A stretch of DNA of 64,000 nucleotides from Armatimonadota bacterium (GTDB lineage: Bacteria > Armatimonadota > Zipacnadia > JAUWAU01). Shown here piece after piece: positions 24,359-32,091 of this stretch. The stretch is from the NCBI GenBank assembly GCA_030601885.1, contig JAUWAU010000001.1:186001-250000 (forward strand), written 5' to 3'. A model generated the notes under the pieces. That model saw nothing but the letters and a program-made list of their open reading frames with translations. It was not told the DNA's origin and ran no database searches. The translations under genes and the position numbers were made by a program. Positions within the stretch are counted from its first letter, which is position 1. Each line of letters starts with the position of its first letter.

Positions 24359-24616
24359 CGTCTTCCCTCCTCAGTGACTCGCGGTCCATCTGTCGTCCCT
24401 GGCGGGTGACTCCCGCCCGGGCACTCGCCCCGCCGATGTCGTATCGCCTCCGACGCCACATCGGCGGGGCCGCTGCTTCTCCTCTATACCCTTGGTGTCC
24501 TGCATGGGTGTTAGCTGGGCAACTGACCCGCAGGCAGGGGAGAGACAGGGCGCACGGCCATCCGGGCCGCGCCGATCCTCGGCTCCCCACTGCCAGGATG
24601 TGGGTGCAGCGCTCCA

Positions 24617-24645
24617 GTAGGGGCGACTCGCCGAGTCGCCCCTAC
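24617..24645. repeat. 29-bp palindromic repeat D, left copy
   Basis: Perfect 14-base arms beginning GTAGGGGCGACTCG surround a single central C. The same palindrome, with one mismatch, occurs at 25170-25198, on the other side of the nucleotidyltransferase gene. Confidence 0.9.
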
Positions 24646-24656
24646 TGCCGAGCGGC

Positions 24657-24686
24657 TGGAGCGCACCGTCCGAAAAGAGGTATAAT
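24657..24686 (+). promoter_or_regulatory. Putative promoter for the second nucleotidyltransferase gene
   Basis: TATAAT at 24681-24686 is a perfect -10 hexamer. The best -35 match, TGGAGC at 24657-24662, is poor and spaced 18 bases. The start codon is about 75 bases downstream. Confidence 0.4.
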
Positions 24687-24764
24687 ATCTGGCACCCTCT
24701 GGCGAGAGGCGGCACTGCGTGAGAGGGCTGCGGCCGGACACGCTGGCAAGTTAGGATGGGTACT

Positions 24765-25097
24765 ATGGACCTCAAGATCGGAAGCAAACTCGCCCAAGTG
24801 GCCGAGTTGTGCGTCAAGCACCATGTGCGCCGCCTGGTCGCATTCGGTTCAGCGACCACCGAGGCGTTTGATCCGACCTCCAGCGACGTGGACCTACTCG
24901 TCGAGTTTGACCCCATGCCCCCCGTCCAGCATGCCGACAGCTACTTCGGACTCCAAGAGGACCTGCAGCGACTGTTCGGGATGCCGGTCGATCTGGTGGA
25001 AGCCGGCCCTATCCGGAATCCCTACTTCCGGCGGGCGATTGAGCAGACGCAGGTGGTGCTGTATGAGCTCGCTCGAGGTCCGCAAATACCTGTTTGA
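24765..25097 (+). CDS. MNT-type nucleotidyltransferase (MntA-like antitoxin)
   Basis: A 110-residue minimal nucleotidyltransferase: Gly28-Ser29 in 'Ala-Phe-Gly-Ser-Ala' and Asp41/Asp43 in 'Ser-Ser-Asp-Val-Asp-Leu-Leu-Val-Glu-Phe', followed by 'Pro-Val-Asp-Leu-Val-Glu'. Relatives AMPylate the HEPN toxin HepT to neutralise it. ATGs at 24756 and 24765 are both possible. The downstream gene, overlapping by 35 bases, is only the N-terminal stub of a HepT-like toxin, so this antitoxin appears to have lost its partner. Confidence 0.85.
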   Translation: MDLKIGSKLAQVAELCVKHHVRRLVAFGSATTEAFDPTSSDVDLLVEFDPMPPVQHADSYFGLQEDLQRLFGMPVDLVEAGPIRNPYFRRAIEQTQVVLYELARGPQIPV

Positions 25098-25173
25098 TAT
25101 TGCGCAGGCCTGTGAGCTGCTGGGAGGGCCCACGAATCGCGAAACCGTTGTCGATCGTTGGGTGCCGATGTAG
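25063..25173 (+). pseudogene. Truncated HepT-like (HEPN, DUF86) toxin gene
   Basis: The 36-codon frame begins 'Met-Ser-Ser-Leu-Glu-Val-Arg-Lys-Tyr-Leu-Phe-Asp-Ile' and continues 'Ala-Cys-Glu-Leu-Leu', matching the start of HepT/DUF86 proteins, which are normally about 110 residues and carry an Arg-x4-6-His active site further on. It ends where the 29-bp palindrome begins (25170), and its stop codon lies in the repeat. The toxin was therefore probably truncated by the repeat or by a deletion ending there. Confidence 0.7.
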
Positions 25174-25198
25174 GGGCGACTCGCCGGGTCGCCCCTAC
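25170..25198. repeat. 29-bp palindromic repeat D, right copy
   Basis: The same palindrome as 24617-24645 with one change in the right arm. It coincides with the truncation point of the HepT-like gene. Confidence 0.9.
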
Positions 25199-25236
25199 AC
25201 CGATGCACCGTGGACCGCCTCGGGCAGGCGATCGCA

Positions 25237-27468
25237 TCATCGCGGACGCACATGCACCAGCCCCGCCCGCTCCTCGCCGAACCTCACCTGGAAGCTCCGC
25301 TCGCCACCCGCAATGGCCGTGAGCGGCTTACCCGTCATCAGGTCGGTGACCGTGCTGGGCCCGGGCGTCGGCAGGGACACGGTCACCGTCAACGGCTCCG
25401 TGCCGAAGTAGTCGGCCACGAGCAGCACCATGTCGTCGCCCCGGCGCACCCCTGAGAGCCGCACCTCCGGCTCCGTAGATGCTCCTTCGAGCAGGTCGCC
25501 TCCGATGATGACATCCTCGACGGGCGCAATCGCCCTGATCACATCCGCGTATGCTGCCAGGCTCTCGGTATCCCACACGCGCCCGCTCCAGAAGTGCACG
25601 CCCCGAGAGCCATTGGCGAAGCATTCCAGGAGCGCGTACTTGAAGGCGCGGCCGGGGAACGTGCCCGCATCACCGGGCGTGATCCAGGGCAATACGTCTG
25701 CTCTCGGCAGGCGCTGCCGGTCGGCACGCGCCTCGTCGCCCACGAGGGCAATGTGATATGGCTCCAGCGGTGTGTAGGTGGAGACTTGGGAGTTCTGCAG
25801 GTACTCGGGGTACAGCCGGTCGAAGGGCCAGGTGAACTGGTAGTTCTGCCCCGGCCGCCAGTCGTAGCAGCCGAACTCAACTTCAGGCCCACCGGCAGCG
25901 CGCACGCTATCGCGCACCGCAGTCACCAGATCCCTCCACATCTCGTAGCCCTTCTGCAGTTGCCACTGCTCCCAGCTCTCAACGCCGCTCCTGGCGAGGT
26001 CGGCTTTACAGCGAGTACACTTCTTCGCGTCAACAGGCCCGCGCCAGGTCCACAGCTCGATGTCAGTGCTGAGGTAGTTCGGGTTGACGCGGGCACACTG
26101 ACCGGCGATCCGCTGCAGCTCCTCCTGATAGAACTTCCCCCGGTACGAGGGACATAGCCGAGTGCCGTGAGTGCCGTCCTCGAACTGGCAATACAGCTCG
26201 CTCTCCCGCTTGTGCCGGTCCAGGATGCGGTGGTACGTGGAATCGATGTTGAGGATCTTGAAGCCCTCGCGGCGCGCCCGCTCCAGAAGCTCCCACTGCG
26301 CCTCGTCGTCCTTCATCCAGTGTCCGAACGTGCTTATGGTGTTCAGGCCGATCGCCCTAAAGGCTCGCAATGCATCTGGCCACGCGAGCGTCGAGGTCAG
26401 GTTCCACCAGCCCAGCGACGTCATGAGGCGCTCTGGGGTCGGCGCGGGCTCAATGCGCACGGCCTCGAGAGGGGCCGGCATGAGCGGCGAGACATGGGTT
26501 CCACAGCTCAGGCGATAGCGCAACGCGCCGCGCTTGCCGCTCGGCCAATCCCCTGATATGTAAACCCGTCCCCACGTCTTGGTACTTGCGCCCGGCGCGG
26601 TTAGTTCGAGCCTATAGCGCGTGTAAGCACCGTTCTCGACGGCGGTGCGCGCAGCGCGCAGGACTTGCTCGCCCCCTATGCTCCCGCCGACGAACCGAGT
26701 GCCATGTGGCAGGTCGATGCTCACGCTCATCGGCGCGTTCCCGGCGTCATGAGGCACGATGAGTCCGATGGGATTCGGCGTGTTGATGTTGGTGGCGAAG
26801 TAGAGGCGGGGCTTATGGAAGTACAGCTTCCGCGCGCTGACGGTGAAGTCGGTGAGATCGGCGGGGTCGAACTCGACCTCATCGGCGCTGTGGCTGCCGC
26901 GAAAGACGTACAGCTCGTCGGCCACCGTGAGGCCCGCGCAGTAGAAGCTGAGGCCGACGAAGCGGCCGCGAGTTCGGAGGTCGCGGAAGCGCAGCCGGTG
27001 TACCCACGCCTCCCCCTCGTTGCGCAGGATGGCGTATTTCTCTTTGTCGCCGGGGCGCCATTTCGAGTAGCTCGCCACGCGGTAGTACGACGTGCCGTCA
27101 TCGCTGACGACCACCTCCAGCCAGCCGGGGATGCATATCCCCGCCTGTGGCGAGCCGCCCTGAAAGCGGATGGCGACCTCCTCTATCGCGCACACCTTGC
27201 CCAGGTCAACGGCCACCTGTGCGAGCCCGGCGTAGGACCATCCGACGGCCTTTGCGTCGAACCAGAGCTTCAGGTCCTCCCGCGACGACAAGGTGCCGTC
27301 GGTTAGATCCGCAGTGTCCGTATCACCTTTGGCGGTGAGTGAGTAGTTGGGTGTGGGTGCAAAGGTAGACGGTTTGCCGAGGGCGGCGTTGCGCGCGGGG
27401 TCGGTGTCGCGGAGCTCAATGCCCGCTGCTGTCAGCACGCCGAGCGCCGCGACTATGCCAAAAAGCAT
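25237..27468 (-). CDS. Large secreted glycoside-hydrolase-like protein with discoidin-like domain
   Basis: A 743-residue protein with an N-terminal signal peptide. Residues about 25-190 resemble a discoidin (F5/8 type C) carbohydrate-binding module: 'Leu-Thr-Asp-Gly-Thr ... Val-Ala-Val-Asp-Leu-Gly-Lys-Val ... Ile-Arg-Phe-Gln-Gly-Gly'. Residues about 360-680 look like a TIM barrel ('Leu-Asn-Thr-Ile-Ser-Thr-Phe-Gly-His-Trp', 'Tyr-Leu-Ser-Thr-Asp-Ile-Glu-Leu-Trp', 'Gly-Val-His-Phe-Trp-Ser-Gly'), with the acidic Asp-Ile-Glu a possible catalytic site. A beta-sandwich closes the protein. The ATG at 27468 has AGGAGGG upstream. No specific family is recognised. Confidence 0.6.
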   Translation of the reverse strand: MLFGIVAALGVLTAAGIELRDTDPARNAALGKPSTFAPTPNYSLTAKGDTDTADLTDGTLSSREDLKLWFDAKAVGWSYAGLAQVAVDLGKVCAIEEVAIRFQGGSPQAGICIPGWLEVVVSDDGTSYYRVASYSKWRPGDKEKYAILRNEGEAWVHRLRFRDLRTRGRFVGLSFYCAGLTVADELYVFRGSHSADEVEFDPADLTDFTVSARKLYFHKPRLYFATNINTPNPIGLIVPHDAGNAPMSVSIDLPHGTRFVGGSIGGEQVLRAARTAVENGAYTRYRLELTAPGASTKTWGRVYISGDWPSGKRGALRYRLSCGTHVSPLMPAPLEAVRIEPAPTPERLMTSLGWWNLTSTLAWPDALRAFRAIGLNTISTFGHWMKDDEAQWELLERARREGFKILNIDSTYHRILDRHKRESELYCQFEDGTHGTRLCPSYRGKFYQEELQRIAGQCARVNPNYLSTDIELWTWRGPVDAKKCTRCKADLARSGVESWEQWQLQKGYEMWRDLVTAVRDSVRAAGGPEVEFGCYDWRPGQNYQFTWPFDRLYPEYLQNSQVSTYTPLEPYHIALVGDEARADRQRLPRADVLPWITPGDAGTFPGRAFKYALLECFANGSRGVHFWSGRVWDTESLAAYADVIRAIAPVEDVIIGGDLLEGASTEPEVRLSGVRRGDDMVLLVADYFGTEPLTVTVSLPTPGPSTVTDLMTGKPLTAIAGGERSFQVRFGEERAGLVHVRPR

Positions 27469-27729
27469 GCTCGCATCCCTCCTTTTGGAGAGGGTCACAG
27501 GGAGGCTCGCCAGGTGCCTTCTTTGCCGACACCCTGCGGGCCTCCAGGGCACATAGTGAGAGAGGGGGTTGACTGAGTGGCCGAAGAAGGGGTGTAATGT
27601 CCCCGGACTCATCCGATGGTGGCCGCGCCGTGTGACGGGCGGGGGGACCCGGAAATGGTCGGTGCTCCGGGACGCCGATAGCGGGATGCCCGCCGTGGCC
27701 GCGGCGGACTACAGAGGGGTGTCGACAGA

Positions 27730-28206
27730 ATGTGCTCGGACAGTCGTGCGGCTCGAGAGCACGCCCGGTCAGAGGCCGGCCGACTCAGCTCGCAGGCGAT
27801 CGAGTTGCTCCGCAGCCTTCCGAGCGCAGAGAATCGCGCTTTGGTGGTATACGACCCTTCCCCCGCGCAGAAGCAGGCGGCCGCAGAGCTGTACCGAGTC
27901 GGCTTCGCCTGGGCGGCGATCGACCTGAACGGTGACCTAATGGTGCGTGTCAGCGGCCTCGGGCGGGGGGCGGCGGTGTCTCTGGCCGGCACACGCGTCG
28001 AGGCGGCAGGGGGGCCGACACGGGCCCCGGAGGACCAGGCGCCCCGCACAACCGGACTAGATGGTCCGCATGATAGCGACGCTCGGCCCATAGAAGAGGA
28101 GTTGGCCGAGTTGGCCGCAGAGATTCCGGCCGAGGAGTGGAAGAAGCTCCCGGCCGATCTGAGCGACAACCTGGACCACTACCTGTACGGCACGCCCAAA
28201 CGATGA
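27730..28206 (+). CDS. Probable antitoxin of a PIN toxin-antitoxin pair
   Basis: The last 38 residues ('Glu-Leu-Ala-x-Glu-Ile-Pro-x-Glu-Glu-Trp-x-x-Leu-Pro-x-Asp-Leu-Ser ... Leu-Asp-His-Tyr-Leu-Tyr-Gly') match the C-terminus of small antitoxins that pair with PIN toxins. The N-terminal 120 residues are longer and more Ala/Arg-rich than usual, and the real start may be further downstream than the ATG at 27730. The TGA overlaps the ATG of the PIN gene by ATGA. Confidence 0.65.
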   Translation: MCSDSRAAREHARSEAGRLSSQAIELLRSLPSAENRALVVYDPSPAQKQAAAELYRVGFAWAAIDLNGDLMVRVSGLGRGAAVSLAGTRVEAAGGPTRAPEDQAPRTTGLDGPHDSDARPIEEELAELAAEIPAEEWKKLPADLSDNLDHYLYGTPKR

Positions 28207-28625
28207 GACCTGTCTTCGCCGACACCCTCTACTGGATCGCCATCGTCAAACCCTCTGACCCTTGGCAGGAGGCCGCCAAGAGTGCGAGGGCGGCGCTGGG
28301 ACAGGTCCGCATCATTACGACTGACGAGGTCCTATCGGAGTTTCTGAACGCCCTGTCGGGACGTGGCCGCCGCCGCCACGCAGCCCAAATGGTTCGTGCC
28401 ATCCTCCGCAATCCCAACGTCACAGTGGTCCCCCAATCGCGCGACTCGTTCCTCACGGGCCTCGAGCTCTACGAGCAACGCCCGGACAAGGAATACAGCC
28501 TCATCGACTGCGTCTCGATGAATGTAATGAGGGCTGAGGAGATCACCGACGTACTGACCAACGACCACCACTTCGAGCAGGAAAGCTTCACCGTCCTCAT
28601 GCGACGTTCGGACGTGCCTTCGTGA
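28203..28625 (+). CDS. PIN-domain toxin (VapC-like)
   Basis: The 140-residue PIN protein has Asp7 in 'Pro-Val-Phe-Ala-Asp-Thr-Leu-Tyr-Trp', Glu in 'Glu-Val-Leu-Ser-Glu-Phe-Leu-Asn', Asp in 'Tyr-Ser-Leu-Ile-Asp-Cys-Val-Ser' and Asp in 'Val-Leu-Thr-Asn-Asp-His-His-Phe', the four acidic positions of the metal-dependent RNase site. It overlaps the antitoxin stop by ATGA. Confidence 0.88.
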   Translation: MRPVFADTLYWIAIVKPSDPWQEAAKSARAALGQVRIITTDEVLSEFLNALSGRGRRRHAAQMVRAILRNPNVTVVPQSRDSFLTGLELYEQRPDKEYSLIDCVSMNVMRAEEITDVLTNDHHFEQESFTVLMRRSDVPS

Positions 28626-28696
28626 GGCGGACTCCGGGTGGGGAGCGGAGGCGAACGCGCGTCGTCGAGCCTATCGCGCGGCGGGGAGGTGACGTC

Positions 28697-29164
28697 TCAC
28701 CACGTGGAGTAATTCGACCCGTCCGTAGCTATCCCCACGGCGGCGCGCACCTGGCCAACATTGGGCGGGGTGGTGCTGTACAGCCAGTCCGTTCCCTCGG
28801 CATTTCCGCCCGTGACGGCGTTGATGGGAATAGTCGGAAGGCTCGGTGTCATGTACGGGCCCTGGTAGTCACCGGCATTCAGGGCGAGTGCTGCACCGCT
28901 GTCGTCGATGCCATTCACCGGGGGAGCATTCCCGGGAGCCATGAGATCGGCGAGTTGGACGGGACAGCCGCCGGTATGTGAGCGAAACAGCGCGATGGAG
29001 CTGCGGAACTGTTGCAGCGTTGACCGCAGATTCGCCTCTTTGGCCTCCTTCGCAGCGCCCATCAACTTGGGAATGACGATGGAAGCCAGGATCGTCACAA
29101 CGAGAACGACCAGGAGTGTCTCAATGAGGGTAAAGCCCCAGCGCGCACGCATGACATGGCCCAT
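28697..29164 (-). CDS. Prepilin-type pseudopilin (GspG/type IV pilin-like)
   Basis: The 155-residue protein starts with a short basic leader, then Gly-Phe-Thr-Leu-Ile-Glu and a 20-residue hydrophobic helix, the class III prepilin signal cleaved and N-methylated by prepilin peptidase. Asp- and Gly-rich loops and a Pro-rich central segment follow, as in GspG-like major pseudopilins or the small pilin-like proteins common in Planctomycetes and Armatimonadota. No other type II secretion or pilus genes are nearby. Confidence 0.85.
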   Translation of the reverse strand: MGHVMRARWGFTLIETLLVVLVVTILASIVIPKLMGAAKEAKEANLRSTLQQFRSSIALFRSHTGGCPVQLADLMAPGNAPPVNGIDDSGAALALNAGDYQGPYMTPSLPTIPINAVTGGNAEGTDWLYSTTPPNVGQVRAAVGIATDGSNYSTW

Positions 29165-29328
29165 GCTCTACCACCTGCGCGCCAGGGCACGCCTCAGCAG
29201 GCACGCATTGATCCCGCGAGGTTCCTTATGCCACGAATTGGCGCAAAAGGTCCGTGCGTTTTCGGTGGGGACATACGAGGGCAGGAGGCGCATTGAGATG
29301 CCCCGTGCGCAGCTCTGCGCGCCCGATG

Positions 29329-31935
29329 CTACTCCCCCGTCGAGGCGGCCGGGACTTTCTCGGCCTCCTCCTCACGCGGCACGAGCTCAATGGCCCTCTG
29401 TGTGCACAGAAGCACACACATTCCGCAGCCCTCGCACTCGGACGTAACCACCATGCGCCCGTCTTCGTGAACGATGGTGCGGTGCGGACAGAGCCGAGCG
29501 CACTCGCTGCAGACGCCGCATGGGCCGCAGATCAGGCATCTGTTCGCCTCAGCCACCGCGAGGCGCTCGGGCAAGCCGTGCGCTATTTCGTCGAAGTCAC
29601 TGACTCGCACGTCCGGGCGCCGCTCCGGCATGCGCTGGCGGGCGGTGCGCACCGTGTCGGGCTCCACGATGTCCTCGGCCTGGACGACGGGGAGATCCTC
29701 CTTCTGCCGACCGGCGGCGATGTCTTCGCCCCGCAGGTAGCGCGCTATCGTCAGCGCGGCGTGTTTGCCGGCCGCCATAGCGTCCACGAGGGTGCTGGGC
29801 CCGGTCACGGCGTCGCCCCCGGCGAAGATGTCTTCTATAGCGGTCGTGCTGAGGGCCACGTCGGCGTCGATGTGGCCGTCGTTGACAATGTTCCGCAGCT
29901 CGGGCGCGTCCAGGTAGTCAAGCTCTGTGAGTTGCCCAATGGCCGTAAGTACCGTGTCGGCCTCGAGGAGTACCTCATCGCCCTCGACCACGTTGAACGT
30001 GGCACGCCCATCCGGCCCGGGCGGGCCTGCCTCGGTCCTGGCGAACCGGACGCCGGTGACGCGGCCGTCTTGGCCAACGATCTCCACCGGCGCCAACTGC
30101 TCGCGCAGCTCCACGCCCTCTTCCAGGCCCTCGTCGAGCTCCTGCCAGCGACCGGGCATGTCCTCGCGCCGCCGGCGGTAGGCTATCGTCACATACGCCG
30201 CAACGCGCACAGCCGTTCGCGCCGCGTCCACCGCGACGTCGCCGCCGCCGATCACGAGCACACGCGCGCCGATCTGCGGCCGGTTGCCCAGGTTGTGCTG
30301 TGCGAGGAAGCGCATGCCGTCGAGCACGCCCTCAAGGTCGCTGCCCGGAACGTTCAATGGGCGGTCCCGGTGAGCCCCGGTGGCCAGGAAGATGGCCTTG
30401 TATCCCTGTTCCCGAAGCTCGTCGATGGTGATGTCCTTGCCTACTTCCACTCCGGTGCGGATCTCGACGCCCATCCGCTCGATGGCGCTGATCTCCTTTT
30501 CTACGACGTCGCGGGGCAGGCGATACGTGGGAACACCGACGGCCAGCATTCCGCCAGGGACCGGGTGCTTCTCAAACACCGTGGACCGGAAGCCCTCCAG
30601 CGCAAGGCGGTAGGCGGCGGTGAGTCCGGCGGGTCCGGCGCCCACAATGGCTACCCGCTCGGGATGCGGCGGAGGCGGTATCGGCGTCTGATCCTCGTAG
30701 CGCCCCCCGTGGTCCGCGGCGAAGCGCTTGAGGGCGGCGATGGAGAGCGTGTCGTCCACGTCCTTGCGCACGCACGCATCCTCGCACGGACGATGGCAGC
30801 AGCGCCCGAGGACGCCGGGGAACGGGTGGTTGCGCTTTATCACCGCAAGGGCCTCTTCGTACTTGCCCTCGCCGATGAGGTTGATGTAGCCCTGTGCGTC
30901 TTCGTCGATGGGGCACGCATCGTGGCAGGCCTGAACGCCGCGCACCGTGATGTCCGCCACGACCTCGTGTCGCCGGTCAACCTCGTGCACGCCCTTTATG
31001 CGTCCGTGCAGGAGGCCGCGAAGCTCGTCCGTCGAGGCGATTTCGTGGCGCTCCAGGTACTCGATCAGCTCGCGGTGCAGCCTCTTGAACACCTCGTATC
31101 CCTGCAGATACATGGCGGTGCATACTTCCACCGTCTGCGCGCCAGCCAGCAGGTAGGAGACAACGTCGGCGCCACTTGTGACCCCGCCGCTGGCGGCGAT
31201 CTGGATGTCCACCTCCGGCGCGATGGCTGAAATCCAGCGCAGCACGTAGTTCTTCGCCCACGGGCCGCCGTGCCCGGCATAGCCCTCATGCATGATGGGC
31301 TTCTGTGTCTCCACGTCGATCTCGAGTCCCGTGAACCGGTTGAAGATGGTCACGGCGTTGGCGCCCGTTTCCTCCACGCGCTTCACCATGCTGATGGGCG
31401 AGGTGAGCTGGGGCGTCAGCTTCACCATGATCGGGCTCGAGGTATGCTCGCGCACCTTCCGCACCACATCAATGATGGTGTCTTCCACGTCAACGCCGAG
31501 GAAGGCGACGGAGTGGTGGGGGCACGAGACGTTCATCTCGATGGCGTCGGCCCCGGCCTCCAGGCAAGCATCCACGTACGCGGGCCAGTTCTCGGGGGTG
31601 GTGCAGTTGACGTTGGCGATCACGGGGATGGAGCACATCTCTTTGGCCCGTCGGATCTCCTCGGCGTACCCCTCGGGGCCGTGTATGCTCGCTTGCTCGT
31701 AGCAGTAGAACGTGAAGCTCTCCCGCTCGCCCAAAGGGTGCTCAAAGAGAGCGAAGCGCGGTGATGGCGCCTGGCGTGCCACCTCTTCGTCGAAGAGCGA
31801 CTTCATGATGACGGCGGCGGCGCCGTTGTCCTCCGCTCGTTTTACGCCCTCGGCATCCTGACTCAGGCCGCTGGAGGCGACGATGATAGGTGACTTCAGC
31901 GAGAGGCCGATGAACTCGGTCGTCAGGTTAGGCAT
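29329..31935 (-). CDS. DHOD-like/GltD-like/ferredoxin fusion oxidoreductase
   Basis: The 868-residue protein fuses three parts. Residues about 1-330 are a dihydroorotate-dehydrogenase-like FMN TIM barrel ('Ala-Ser-Ser-Gly-Leu', 'Asn-Val-Ser-Cys-Pro', 'Ile-Ala-Ala-Ser-Gly-Gly-Val'). Residues about 335-790 match the glutamate synthase small-subunit type: two Cys clusters for 4Fe-4S, then FAD motif Gly-Ala-Gly-Pro-Ala-Gly and NAD(P) motif Gly-Gly-Gly-Asp-Val-Ala. The C-terminus has two further ferredoxin Cys clusters (Cys-x2-Cys-x2-Cys-x3-Cys type). It probably passes electrons from NAD(P)H to a substrate such as a pyrimidine; the reaction is not known. A TAAGGAG ribosome binding site precedes the ATG. 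Confidence 0.85.
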   Translation of the reverse strand: MPNLTTEFIGLSLKSPIIVASSGLSQDAEGVKRAEDNGAAAVIMKSLFDEEVARQAPSPRFALFEHPLGERESFTFYCYEQASIHGPEGYAEEIRRAKEMCSIPVIANVNCTTPENWPAYVDACLEAGADAIEMNVSCPHHSVAFLGVDVEDTIIDVVRKVREHTSSPIMVKLTPQLTSPISMVKRVEETGANAVTIFNRFTGLEIDVETQKPIMHEGYAGHGGPWAKNYVLRWISAIAPEVDIQIAASGGVTSGADVVSYLLAGAQTVEVCTAMYLQGYEVFKRLHRELIEYLERHEIASTDELRGLLHGRIKGVHEVDRRHEVVADITVRGVQACHDACPIDEDAQGYINLIGEGKYEEALAVIKRNHPFPGVLGRCCHRPCEDACVRKDVDDTLSIAALKRFAADHGGRYEDQTPIPPPPHPERVAIVGAGPAGLTAAYRLALEGFRSTVFEKHPVPGGMLAVGVPTYRLPRDVVEKEISAIERMGVEIRTGVEVGKDITIDELREQGYKAIFLATGAHRDRPLNVPGSDLEGVLDGMRFLAQHNLGNRPQIGARVLVIGGGDVAVDAARTAVRVAAYVTIAYRRRREDMPGRWQELDEGLEEGVELREQLAPVEIVGQDGRVTGVRFARTEAGPPGPDGRATFNVVEGDEVLLEADTVLTAIGQLTELDYLDAPELRNIVNDGHIDADVALSTTAIEDIFAGGDAVTGPSTLVDAMAAGKHAALTIARYLRGEDIAAGRQKEDLPVVQAEDIVEPDTVRTARQRMPERRPDVRVSDFDEIAHGLPERLAVAEANRCLICGPCGVCSECARLCPHRTIVHEDGRMVVTSECEGCGMCVLLCTQRAIELVPREEEAEKVPAASTGE

Positions 31936-32091
31936 TTCGATACTCCTTAGCTGCGCTCTCAGACGGCCTTGTCACGCGCGTAGGAGGCCATAGTCACCGC
32001 GCGAGCACAATTGTAGCTGATGTGGCCGAGAGCACTGTATCACGCAGTTCACAAGGCGGCCCGGCCAGGTAGGCAGCCGCCGGGCGCGTCG

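Larger units (their letters stand above)
24359..24756. other. Intergenic region upstream of the second nucleotidyltransferase
   Basis: About 400 bases with no gene. It contains a 29-bp palindrome (24617-24645) and a promoter-like pair ending in TATAAT at 24681-24686. Confidence 0.45.

Noticed and set aside
29254..31230. Long open frame (658 codons) on the plus strand opposite the DHOD-GltD fusion
   Set aside because: High GC gives long antisense frames; the minus-strand frame has clear domains and a strong ribosome binding site, while this one resembles no protein.
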